Shown here: piece after piece, positions 1 through 11,300 of the stretch
How the letters are laid out: each line of letters opens with the position of its first letter
How positions within the stretch are numbered: position 1 is the first letter of the stretch
Source: Chamaea fasciata
Lineage: Eukaryota > Chordata > Aves > Passeriformes > Sylviidae
DNA length: 64,000 nucleotides
Reading direction: 5' to 3'
Assembly: GCA_029207755.1 (NCBI GenBank)
Contig: JARCOQ010000003.1
Coordinates: 2,134,759 to 2,198,758, forward strand
Position numbers and translations under genes: made by a program
The notes under the pieces: generated by a model
What the model was told of the DNA's origin: nothing
Databases searched by the model: none
The model's input: only the letters and a program-made list of their open reading frames with translations

Positions 1-2666
1 GGACCCAAGTTTGCCAACATCCACCTACACATTTAAGCTCTTTATCACTCTGGTTTCCACTAGGCAAGTCTCCTGTGAGTGCAAGATCAGACACCAAAAT
101 CCTCTGAATACACGTACAGTATTTCAGCACTGCATATTCTCTTCTACGGTTACATCTCACCACTTCAAAGGCAAAAAAAAAAATCTGGATCTCCAGATTT
201 CAACAACCAGAATACTACAGTTAAAAGTCACTGTGAGACACAAACAAGCTGTACAGAATACCAGTCTCTCAAGATGAAGATATTTGCAAGCATGGAAGGA
301 GAAGGAGGCAATAAGTAATCAGAGAGAAGGAAAAAAAGAGAAGCAAACAAAAGACCAACCCAAAATCCCATAATAATTCCCAGCAGGCTGACTAGTTGCT
401 TGAGTGTTCCCATCGAGCCCAGGTTGCCAGGTTTCACAAACAATATCAATAATGTTACTGATCTCCACTGGTGCAAGCGACAAGGAATCAGCTCCTTGCA
501 TCACTGTGTTTCCGAAAGCTGAGACAAAGGTTGAGAAATCACTTTCTGCTAAGTGATGGGTGAAGTAACTTTCACCACTGGAAAGTTATTCTCCTTTAAC
601 TGGTTTTCCTATAAATTGTTCTGTAAGCTTGTATTAAAATAGTTTTTACTGAAGTGATCACTTCTGGGTAAAAAGAGCACGTGCTTACCAACCATAGTTT
701 TACCACTTCCCCCAGTTTCCAGTTAGAAACAAGCTCACCTTTCCTTCCCACACACACCTGCAGTTTTAACATCAGCAGGTTTTAGATTCCACTTTTGAGA
801 TTAGCCACATTCTGTGTACAGCTTGCATCCTTCACTGCAGATGCACAGGGAAGGTACAGTGATGCATCTGTTAGTGCAATTTAAATGCCTGTCACTTTAG
901 ATCAATACCCACACATTACCTTTCTAAGGAAGGAAAATTCATTTTCTTATTTCTAGAAAAGGCAGTTTTTCAGCATCAAAAATCCCCAGGAATAAGCCTC
1001 GGGAGTATGGAGCGTCAGTCCAGCCTTTTGCTTTAGTACAGTTTATTATGTCCTCAGTTTATACTGTACAACCTTTTCTTCTGTAACTCAGAATAAGCTT
1101 AGTCATCCCCTAAACACACACGAGTGTCTTATGATATGAAAGCAAGACAAAAACAAGACATCAAAAACAAGACCACTGAAATGACCCAGCAGCTGATCCT
1201 GCACAGGACACCAAGCACAAACCAATGCAACAGCTATTGACTGCTATGCCTCGAAAACATCTGTGAGATCTCAATAAAAGAGTTTTTTAATTGTCAGAAA
1301 CAGAATGAAAGCATCTTTTTACCATGGACACCTGCCGTTAGTGGGCTGGTCATCCTGGAAACAAGTCATGCAAGAGTCAGAGCACAAACACACACAAAAA
1401 CCCATTGTCTGTGGACACTTTGAAAGGGGCACTAACTTGACAGACAAGAGAAAATCTACTGTTTTGCTCTAAGGCCACAGCTAATTCTGTCTAAGAAACA
1501 GCAGTTTTGGTTGAATTGGCATCTAGCATTCTGCTTTAAGTTCTGTTCCAGCCTCAGAAGTTCTGTGCAACCTCAGGAAAGACAGGAACAGTGCCTTGAG
1601 GACAAGCAACCTTGCTCAATGAACAAGGGAAGTGTTTCAGAATAGGACTTCTATTATAGGCATCCACATGAAGATCTGTACTTTATGATAGTACTCAAAA
1701 ATAGCATCCCTCTTCCGAAGACTGAAAAAAACCCATCTAAGCACAGGGGCCTGATTTCAATCAGACCTCTGCTAACTTCACTTCTCTGACTCTGAACTGC
1801 CCCCGACGACTCGAGAATGTGGTCGGGTGTATTAAACCTGGAGGATTTATGTAATTAATAATGATCCACTCCAAGAGACTGACAAATCAATTCTGAAAAT
1901 ATTCCCTTGGAAAAAAGAAACAGTCCAGAATTTTTTTTTTTTTTTGTTCAGTTCTGAAAAAGTAACAGCTGATCCTCCCCTGAGGAAACCACGATAACCT
2001 CCTACGGGTTACAAATGATGTAATTCAGACTGCGTGTGGGAAGCCAAAAACATTTGTCTTTTAGCACAAGGTGTCTATTTTAAAGCTGTCACTGCAATAT
2101 TATCTGTATCCTTAATTAGCTGAGAAAGTTCTCCACCAGTGAACCTGCTCCATTTACACTCAGCCTGAACCCCTTTGCCCCCCATCTCCTCCACGTCAGC
2201 AGTGACAAGGACTCAGAGCCTGGCACAGGGCTCAGCCCCTCCAAACACCACAGCCTGAACTACCTGTCAGAGTTACTCACACGAGCTACTTCAGGAGATT
2301 AATTTGCAGCTTTCTCCATCAAGTTCTGGCTGCACCTGCACTTTTAGCCTGTTAGTACAAACTATGCTGAAAAAGTCTAGCTTTGATGTTATTTTCATTT
2401 CACTCAGGTTATCAAATGAAGTTTATTTGTAACCTGTACGAAAAAGCTGTAAAATAATACCACATAGAGGCATGCCAGGAGAACATCAGCCACAGCACAC
2501 CTATTTGTATCTTCAGAGAGTGCCCTGCAAGAGTACAAACAGAAAGGGAAAAAAACCTTGGTACAATACTAATACAGAAGTATAGTTCTGCTGCAGAGAA
2601 CTCTGCAGTTAGAAACCTTTGACATTATCCTCTTCGCTGCTTCAGACAAATTACACAGTATTACTT
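1..2666. other. AT-rich noncoding DNA, probably intron
   Basis: No exon, RNA gene or recognisable repeat is visible. The stretch contains a T15 tract at 1,931-1,945 and a short hairpin near 1,802-1,827 whose 6-bp arms are CCCGAC and GTCGGG. A donor-like GTAAGC exists on the minus strand near 688, but no convincing acceptor pairs with it. The position downstream of a leftward promoter at about 27.3 kb suggests intron; this is inference. Confidence 0.5.
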
Positions 2667-2684
2667 AAAAAAAAAAAAAAAAAA
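2667..2684. repeat. A18 homopolymer
   Basis: An uninterrupted run of 18 A on the plus strand. It sits just upstream of the open frame at 2,707-2,934. It could be a simple tract or the relic of a retroposon tail; nothing next to it identifies a retroposon. Confidence 0.9.
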
Positions 2685-2706
2685 GGCAGTCCCAGCTTTC
2701 ACTTAA

Positions 2707-2934
2707 GAGTCAGCCACAAGAGCAAAACTTCCTAAGAGTTTAGACCAAAGCAGAGGCATCTTATTCTTAACACAAAGCAATGGAGCTTTTCAAATCCAGG
2801 AAAGTCTACTGTCTGATGCACCTGTACTGGAATATGTGGCTGAGGAGCCTGGACTTGCAAAAAACCACAATGACTTCTTGTTCTACATGCCTGAATGTTA
2901 CAATTTTGCTCTTTATGAGCCTCTGACTTCCTGA
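2707..2934 (+). other. Open frame of 75 codons, possible exon or chance
   Basis: Between a TAA at 2,704-2,706 and a TGA at 2,932-2,934 the plus strand stays open for 75 codons. Its composition is protein-like and acidic, for example LEYVAEEPGLAKNHND in the middle, ending NFALYEPLTS-stop. The only in-frame ATG is late, so it could not be a stand-alone gene; if real it would be a terminal exon. I see no strong polypyrimidine tract and acceptor in front of it, and it runs opposite to the presumed gene. Chance openness is a fair alternative. The family is not recognised. Confidence 0.2.
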
Positions 2935-3207
2935 TAAGGCGGTTCATGTACCAAAGTATCTGCTAAATAGCTGTTTGTATTACACTGAAGCCTTTCCACA
3001 TAGCATACCATATCACCTTACAAAACCAGGAGTTACAGTTACATTTAAAGCCTTTTCCTCGATTTACACAACAGAAATATTCAACAGCTCCATGAGAAAT
3101 TTCCCCTCGGTCCGATTTTGTTAGGTAATGACAGTTTTATGGCACCTTGCTCTGCATCCTAAAAAATAAGAAGTGACTGATGCTTCTTAGGATCAAACAG
3201 CACTTAC
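2935..3207. other. Noncoding DNA, probably intron
   Basis: Nothing recognisable. It lies immediately downstream (on the minus strand) of the donor at 3,201-3,207. Confidence 0.4.
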
Positions 3208-3317
3208 TACGCCGTGCACTTTGAATATCTCTGCCTCTTCGAGGCGGAAGGGAAGCCTTCAAGACACACTGTCCATTCTCACATTTCCTTTCCACCACAT
3301 CACTGAAACCACTGCAG
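3208..3317 (-). other. Candidate minus-strand exon, gene not recognised
   Basis: On the minus strand the segment is bounded by a pyrimidine-rich acceptor ending CTCCTCAG (with a second AG 6 bases further in, CTGCAG) and a strong donor GTAAGTG at 3,201-3,207. One frame is open across it and includes VVERKCENGQCVLKAS, followed by a basic stretch PPRRGRD. It would enter and leave the exon in phases 2 and 1. The segment is CpG-rich compared with its surroundings. The donor of the next upstream candidate exon (3,394) is only 76 bases away, which is short but possible for a vertebrate intron. I do not recognise the protein, and the segment could be untranslated or spurious. Confidence 0.35.
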
Positions 3318-3780
3318 CTGAGGAGACTTTTAGAAGAGACACTGAAACAACAGCACACCGAAAGGGAAAAGCGACGGCACGCGGAGCACTTACCGGGATC
3401 TCCGTGTCCTCGCAGTATTCCTACACGGCAGAGAATTAAAAAAAAATCCCAAACCCTTCGAGATCTTGTTAAAAAAAAAAAATCAGCCGGAATCCACCAA
3501 CTCCTTTAAACCCCCAGCAACTGCCAGACTGAGTGAGTGCTCTGTGTGCTTTTACTTCAGCCGTGGGAAGCGCCTCCTGCCTGGAGAGGGGCTGGCTCTG
3601 CCTTGCGTCAGCTGGGTAAACACCCCGGCACCGCACAGCATTGGCTGCGGGCAGAACCAGCATCCTGCTCCTGCTCCATCAATTCAGCCAGCCCCGGCCC
3701 CGAAAAGGAAAAAAGGAAGCCGAGGGTGTGTTGGGAACGACGCTGCAGCCCAATTGCCTGGCAGCTCCGCGGATGAGGTT
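3230..3780 (-). promoter_or_regulatory. Small CpG-rich patch, possible internal promoter
   Basis: CpG dinucleotides are frequent here, while the flanking several kilobases are AT-rich and CpG-poor. The patch contains a strong minus-strand donor, GTAAGT at 3,388-3,393, that would end a first exon at 3,394. No TATA box is evident. An alternative downstream promoter of the leftward gene would explain the pattern; a conserved exon cluster is another explanation. Confidence 0.35.
3394..3560 (-). other. Candidate first exon (3' boundary only)
   Basis: The 3' boundary is set by the GTAAGTGC donor on the minus strand just below 3,394. The upstream boundary is not visible; the value given is arbitrary within the CpG-rich patch. 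An A12 tract on the plus strand (about 3,471-3,482) lies inside. No convincing coding frame continues through it, so 5'UTR is the likelier reading if it is an exon. Confidence 0.25.
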
Positions 3781-5785
3781 CTCAGAGAAACACTGATTTA
3801 TTTCCTTCTCTTACATAACTGTTCCCATGCATGTTATACTACCTTTTTCTTCATTTTATAACTATAATTTATTAGCCCAGCTAGCTTTCCTCACCTCCCA
3901 CGCAAAGAGTAATTTCTTAATACACTGAGAATTATACCAGCAGAAACTCCTCAGGCATTGCTGTGTCTGTTTCCACTGATACTGTAGGACCGGACGTGAC
4001 ACACCTCCAGATGTCACCTGTATCCACTGGACTGTCACGGCCAATGATTCTACAACAGCTCAGTCCTGTAGGATGCACGTTTAGAAAGGCAAATCTGCAT
4101 GTGCCAGACCAGGTTATGAGCTCATTTCTCATTCCACCAACATTGAAATCACTGCATCAAGCCAGTGGGTGGGATAATTTAAATGTCTGAGCCACAGAGT
4201 GGTGATCAAGTTACCACAGCTTCCAAGTCACCTCGTGGAATTGATCATGCAAATGCTGCGAGGCTGCTGCAACCACGATATGACACAGCAGCTTAACCTT
4301 TACATCACAGCTGTAGTGGGTGAAGAAGTTACCCCGGCTCAAACAATGTAGGTACAGCCTGACATTTCACATCTCCGCGTTGTACATGTGCCTGTCGCTC
4401 CTGTTTCTGCTGCTCCCTCTTTGGCTTGCCACCTTCATCTTTTCAACACAATTTTATGGACTGATGTGCCAACAGTTTAAAAAGTTGGTTGATCTGCTCT
4501 ATTATTTTTTTCACTGGATCTTTTCCCCAGTTCACCTCACAGTATAGCCACTGGGTAACAGACCTAAGAACTGTCAAAACAGCTTTTCTGTTCATAATAC
4601 CATAACACAGCATAAGTTACAGCTCCACAGAGGTCAGCTTCACTGCTGAGAACAAGGTGAATGCATCTGTGCTTTCTCTCTTCTCAACCTGTACTCCGCA
4701 GCAAACTTTCCCCTAAGTAACACAGGACACCTGTCCTGTTACAGGATCTTGTCACCTACCCAGAAAAGGTAGCTGCAGAGCACCTTGTCGTAGGTTATTC
4801 TGGATAATAAAACCATGCAAAGGCTCAAAGACACTTTTTTTTCCCTCCTACCATAGATTACTGTGCACAAAGATACCACTTTGCCCCACAGAAGTGGTTG
4901 AGCCACAGCTGCTGAGCACTGCAGAGTGCCTGGAGAAACACTGATGTACAGGTGCCCCCTTGTTTCCACTCTCCTGGTTGCCAAAAAAACCCCAGAGGAC
5001 TGAACACTGCTCTGAAATGGTATGGTCATTATCACAGCTATCAGATTACTAAACTGGCAAGGGTCTAAGGGAAAAACCAAAACCACTCGCATCTCCAACT
5101 ATTTCAACCCAAGTGATTTCGCTTATTCTTTTGTGTGTTTAGTCTGTAATCCCAAATGAGGGGACAGGGACCTTCTGCATCAATCTCAACAGAAACACCA
5201 GAGACTCATCAAACCCCATCCTGAGATTTAGGTTGAATCCTCCTCCCTGCCAAAAATCAACGGCCTCATGCTACTGGCATACAAACCCAGCTTTTCCACT
5301 GGTAATGAGCAGATCCTTAAAATGGCAACTTTTACTGGGGTGGAAGAGTCACATCACCCCACTTCCCCCATCACTTTCAAGGTATTTTTTTTTGTTTTAA
5401 AAGGAAAAGAAATAGAAAATCACATCAGGACTGCATTAGTATCACTTATCACAGAGATATGACACCAAGAGTACAAAAGGTGCTCTGTATTCAGGTATTT
5501 AACTGCAGTGATGAGTTACATTAGTATAACCACTTCTAGGTTGCATTACTTTTCTCACACAAGTCGTAAAACTTGAGTTGCACTGTTTCAAAACATGCTG
5601 AAAAGCAGAACTGGAAGACTAATTTGCTTCTAGAACTCCTTTATTCTCATTTTACAGACGCAGCTGTTCAGTGTTCAGGTTAATAAGATTGTAGATTACT
5701 TTATGCTGCAGCCACCTAAGAAGCAGCCGCAGGTGGATTTGCTTTCCACCACCTCACCCAGCCTCCTGCAGATAACAATCCTTAC
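3781..5785. other. Noncoding DNA, probably intron
   Basis: AT-rich sequence without a recognisable repeat or gene. A minus-strand GTGAGG donor near 3,892-3,897 follows a short acceptor-like stretch, but the implied exon would be only about 30 bases and I do not support it. A hydrophobic open frame near 4,320-4,547 (plus) begins at a GTG and looks like chance. Confidence 0.45.
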
Positions 5786-5890
5786 CTGCCATCATATTAG
5801 TGACCCTCTGGAGCTATCAGGCAACACCGCACAATGCCCTTTTCATCATGCCCCATCTTAATCCAGGTTTTTTGAGGGTTCATTTTGCCC
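5786..5890 (-). other. Weak exon-like segment, unrecognised
   Basis: A strong donor, GTAAGG at 5,780-5,785, ends the segment on the minus strand. The acceptor CCTAG at 5,891 lacks a good pyrimidine tract. One frame reads through most of it (containing MNPQKTWIKMGHDEKG) and continues upstream past the acceptor to about 5,945, then stops shortly before the donor. This pattern fits a degenerate repeat or pseudogene fragment at least as well as an exon. Confidence 0.2.
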
Positions 5891-5945
5891 CTAGGCACAC
5901 CTCTATGTGGCTGCCTCTGAATCTCACCCAGTAGGAGTTTGAACC

Positions 5946-7755
5946 ACTTTCTCTCCCTGCCTGTGTTTACTCACAGCCACGCTCTGCTCAGCTGTTCTCG
6001 TGTCAACATTGCCCCCCACTTTTATGATGAGGAGGGTTTAATGATTTTCACGGAATCACAAGAACTGTGCCATGCCTTGAGGACTGGAAGCAAATGCCTC
6101 CAGCACGCTGTCGCTAGGAGAGCTGATTCCTCCTGGAGTACAGATACCATGCCAGACTAAAACAATGCAATCTGTAGCCCAAAAATATCACTGCTAATTT
6201 CATGAAGTGATGCTGAACTGCAGGGGAGGTTCTTTCCTTGAAGTTGTTATAAGAAATAAAGGGCTCTATCGTCATGTTCTTCTATCTGACTCACAAACAG
6301 ATGCTGTACAGTTTGATACAATTACGTGATTTCACATGACATTCAACATGAGCTCTGAAGAGGAATGCATTTCTAGCTGTTCCAGCTAAAAGACACTTAC
6401 AGGGGCAACAGGCAACACTGTAGCCTCTAGCGTCCAGACTGGCAAGAAGCCTGAATGGCAAACTCTTCACACTGGAGTTCATCATCCCTGATCAGTATGT
6501 TACTACTGCATTTCCAGACTGACATTCTAAACACCTGTTGATAATTTCATCCAGCACAACAGGCAAGGAGTGGAATAAAAGCCCTATGCAGGATAAGAGC
6601 TTGAATTTACTGCACACAGGGTATATAAAAACACAGACTGAGGGAAGGGATACACTGAGAAAATGGAGCAAAACACCTGGAGGAAGACCAGGACGTGTAA
6701 TGATCCCATGGGGGAGGTATATTTGTACACTCAATGCTGAATGTTGAACATACATTATACACAACCTGAACTCTGTTTCCCATGAAGTCAGGAGCTGAAC
6801 TCTGATCAAAGTCAATGGTACACGAATAAGAAAAATATTTCATGTGTTATAAGGCATTAACACTGTTAGGGGACTCCCAGAGGCCTAATTTCAGGTGCAT
6901 GAGGGAAGAAGAAAGAAAGGAAGAATTACCAGCCCCATTAATCTTTTATTGTGTTACGTCACATGTAATCTCTGTGCAAGGAGTTCCCGTGTCACGCTGC
7001 TAATAAAAAGTCATACTACAGTGTTTTAAAGAGATTATAGGGGGGGAACCAGCCTGAAGCCAAGAACATGCTATTTAGAGTATACAATAGAAATGCTAAT
7101 CAAATAATCTGCAGGAAGAGGAGAAGGGAAGGAAATGACCTAATCCCCCTGCACTACTGTGTGGTGGTTTATGGCAAGAAGTAAGAAAGTTCTTACAAGG
7201 GCTGAGAAAACAAAGGTCCATTGTTATAGCTAGGGCTTCCAGATAAGAACCCTTTTCTGCATCTCAGACTTCTGCGACACGAAGGGTAGATGGTACTTTA
7301 TGAATTCTCCTACACTGACCACTTCTGGAAGGGGTAGGAGAGGTCAATTACATTTGCAGGACAGCTGAGTAAAAGATCTAAACAGAACCTCGAGTTGTTA
7401 AGGCACAACAAATGCTCCTTCAAACAGATTTGCCAACTCTAAAATGTTGTTCACCCAGCCATGGTGATCCCTAAGCAACTGTGGAGCAATTTGTCACTGA
7501 AGCAGCCTAGTTACAGAGTGGCAACAAGTCATCACACTGCATGGAGGCATTTCCCATCACAGGAGTCACACTCTGCCACCAGGCAAACCTAATGAGCGTT
7601 TCTTGTGGAGTCCTGTCCCACCCTTCCATCTTTGTGCGCCTGTTCCTACACCAGGGAAGTCCTTCACAAGAGGAAAGGGGCCAAATGAACAATTCAACAC
7701 AGCAACTGTTTCCCAAGTAAGGCATTTGAGAATTAAGCTGCTCTGAAAACAACCT
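5946..7755. other. Noncoding DNA, probably intron
   Basis: No gene, RNA or clear repeat is seen. A donor-like GTAAGTG on the minus strand at about 6,394-6,400 has only a short acceptor-flanked stretch upstream and is not supported as an exon. Confidence 0.45.
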
Positions 7756-8306
7756 TGTGGTTTAACCAACCCCCAGCCGGTCACCAAGTGCCACTCAGCT
7801 TGCTCACACCTCCCCTGGCCCATGAGAAAGGCAGGAGAATCAGGGGAAAAAAAGAAAAAAAAAGGTTAAACCGTCAGCAGAATTGTTGAAATAACAACGA
7901 TTAGGTACCTGAAAAAAACTAAAACAAAACATTATAAGGGAAAGGGAGACAACAAAGAAAGGAAAGCCAAGAAAGTGATGCACAATTGCTCACCACCCCA
8001 CTGAGTGATGCCCAGACCATCCATGAGCAGCAGCCAGCCCCTGCCAGCTAACTCCCCCCAGTTTATAATCCTCTGGTATGGAAATCCCTTTGGCCACTTT
8101 GGGTCACCTGTCTTGGCCATGCTCCCTCTCAGCTTTCTGTGCAGCTCCTGGCTGGCAGAACATGGGACCCTGTAAAGTCCTTGATTCAGAGTAAGCACTG
8201 CTCAGCAAATCATCAGTGCATTAACACCATTCTCATCCTAAACACAAAACCCAGCACGGCACCAGCCGCTATGAAAATTAACTCTGTCCCAGCTGAAACC
8301 AGGACA
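7756..8306 (-). mobile_element. ERVL-type solo LTR, minus orientation
   Basis: Read on the minus strand, the element opens with TGTCCTGGTTTCAGCTGG at 8,306. It then passes AGAGTTAATTTTC, CTTACTCTGAATCAAGGACTTT and CCAAAGGGAT. A TATAAAC core follows at about 8,062-8,067, then the GGTGAGCAATTG...GTGCATCACTT segment, and it closes with GGTTAAACCACA at 7,756. This order is that of the ERVL LTR widespread in birds. I recognise it by sequence memory, not by search. It is a solo LTR: no gag, pol or primer-binding region adjoins it. The 5-bp flanks (AACCT, GGTGG) do not match, so the target duplication has decayed or my ends are slightly off. It has the same orientation as the presumed leftward gene. 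Its protein-like minus frame (7,932-8,198) is a by-product of the LTR. Confidence 0.85.
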
Positions 8307-11300
8307 GGTGGTTCTTCACCTGGCTTCAAGTACCACCTGAAGCAGCAGATGTGCTGAATTCCTAAAAATTCAAGACTGAAAGAACGATAGGCAAAGCCTC
8401 AATCTGTAGAAAGCACATTTGTTTCCAAAAAGGTCAAACTGACACAAGTCATCTGGCAATTCAGAGCCACACAGTCACACCAGGCTTCTTTCCAAGACAG
8501 TAAACTTTAATTTCCCAAGTACCTGGAAAAAGCTATTGTAAAAGATTTCTTTTAGAGTTCTCTAAGATCATTTCTGTTTCAGTTAACCTTGGCTATGCAC
8601 AAGCACCTCCTCAGAGAACTTTTTAGATGTTGCTCAGCAATCTTTCAGCATCAGAAGCCAGATTCACTGAGCTTCAGGTATTATGGTTTCCACTAAATAA
8701 AGAAAGGGAGGCCCAATTTGAATTCATTTCCAAGACACAATTTTTGTACTTGCAAAGCCTTTAAGGTTATAGCAGAACTAGCTCAACCTGCATTACCTGA
8801 AAGTTTTCATTCCCACAAAGCCAGATCATTTGACCACAGACTAGTACAGAGAATCCTAAGACAGTTGCTAGAAGTAGTAACACTTTCAGTTCTAAAAAAA
8901 CATCTTTTATCTCAGTGATAAAAAACATTTCATGTTAGATTATTCATTCAGATAAGCAAAAAAAAAAAAGATAGGAAAGGAATTCAATTACAGAAATTCA
9001 GCTATAACTGGCTCACTCATTCTAGGGAAAAAAATATGTTAAAAGTTTAAAAACTATTCAGTACAGTTTCTAATCAACTCCCACATCACACAAATGGATC
9101 TCTTACAAGAAGGCAAATATATTTACCCTCAAAGAGATTGTGAAGCAAAAAGCCAAGTCTATCCAACAGCCCTCTGCTTTATTCTAAATTCCTAACCACA
9201 CTTACCAAACCCTTGACACCATTTTGACTGTAGTCCCTCTGTGATTCCAGTAAAAGAAGTGCTGGATAACCTCGAAACAGCTCCCCTCGCTTCTCCATGT
9301 CAGCGTCCCAAGTCCACAGTTCCGACCTGAACATTCTGCAAACCACTCCTATTCAACATAACCATCTCACTACGTCCTTCCTCCTCACTTCAAACATTGG
9401 ACAGCTTTACACAAGGTAGAAAACTTGGTCCTTTCTAGACAATATGACCTCCAGCAGCTGCACATAAAAGGATATGACCTATATTCCTCTGGAGAGCGGT
9501 CAGAGGGCTGCCTCTTCTCTGCAAGCCAAGGGTTAGGTTGGCACGGGAGATGTCAGAGCTCTGAACAGACACACAGGGTTCAGCACCTCTGTCTCCTGCA
9601 CTTCTGACTGTCAAGGACATCCTTTTAGAAATACTTTAAATACTGTTTGAGGAACAAATGTTACTTTAGGCAGTAACCCAGGGGAACAAGAACGGATTAC
9701 CTGCCACACAGGCTTCTAATAAAGGCATACTGAAATATGTCCAGACACATTAGAAGCTGCCCCTTAAAAACTAAGGTGAACCAACTTTTATGCTAACACA
9801 ACTTGCATTTATACATAACCACAAAACTAACCTTTTGCACACTTTAGTTCCCATGTGCATCAGCTCCTAGAGCCAGCAATTCAAACAGGACAGTTCCAAC
9901 ACCATCTCATGTTGGACCACCTGCCTGTTCAGTTTGTTTCTACTTAGAGAAAAAAAATCCCATACCAGTTGATCAGATCTTCTTTCCTTTCTAACCTCAT
10001 AGGCAATGCATGATTTAGCATATACAGGCACAATACTTCCTACACTTTTAATCCAATTTGGGTAAGAGGTTTACTGCTTATAAAAATAAACAGGCAGTTG
10101 CACTTTATTCAGGCATTAACACCTAACAACAACAAAAAAAAAAGGTCATTCCCAAATAGTAGCAGTTCAGTGCCAGAGATGCCATCCCTAAATTCTACTC
10201 CTAGGCTGAGACAGAAATACAGTTACTTCTTTGGAGGTACAAGGGAGAACTGGTAGCTACTCTTGGCTCCTGTCACATGAAATGTTTGGTACTATTCTGC
10301 CAAATATATTCCCAGCAAAAAAAGAGTCCGGGATGGAATACCTGAACCATGGAGATGGAGCTGTACAATTTCTATGGGGACCCAAGGGACTTTGCTCTGA
10401 CCATCTGGTCAGCTACTAATTAACAGCTAAGGAAATCATTATGTTCCACATTTGACTTACAGCTGCAGGTTTCCAAGGTTATCACCAGTTTCAAATTTTC
10501 AATTTTCCATGACCAAAGAAAAATGTTCCCTTCAAATAAGGGAAGGTATCTAGCTCAATATAGCAACTTTAAGTTAGCACAGCCTTCAGTCACGATCAGA
10601 AGAAATATTCCCGAGAGCGTGGGTCAAAAAAGATAACCAAAGGCATTTTGGTACTAAAAGAGTGGCCTGTTTGTTTTCAAAAGAGTCAGGCATTTGAAAT
10701 CTGCACTGCTTCTTGTCTACTCAGCACATGTCAGACAAAATTTAGCAGATGAAGACAAAAGTAATTTTAGATTGGTTGAGTACAGGGATAGTGACAGGCA
10801 CTGTGACAGGATATTTTTCCAGCAACTGCCAAAGTGATGCACCCATTGTGAGGCAGTGTTAGAAAGTTCAGCTGGGGTTTCATGGGCTGCCCCAGCATTT
10901 TCAGTGATGCTACATCACATTACAAACTCTAATGCAATTACATTAGCAAGGCAGCACTTTGACTCTTTGTAATTCCACCAGCAAAGGAAGTGCCCCTGAA
11001 GACAAAAAAATGTTCTTCCTTGATCCACAAGAATTCCACAGCAGAATTCTGAGTGAATACAAACCTTCAAAATCTGGCCTAGAAACTAAGTGCCTTAAAA
11101 CTGAGGCTTGAGAACACAAGTCCAGCAAACTTCTCATCAACTAATTCTAGTTTATTTACTTGACATAAAATGTTCAAGCAAAACAGCTCAACAATTTCTA
11201 AAAAAAAACCCCAAAAAACAAAAAACCAAACCAACTCCAAAACACTAAACAAAAACCTCATGCTTAAAGCTCTATCTTGGCCAGGACTGCCTGTCTGTAC

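Noticed and set aside
7932..8198. Protein-like minus frame of 88 codons
   Set aside because: It coincides with the noncoding part of the ERVL LTR and is explained by that element.
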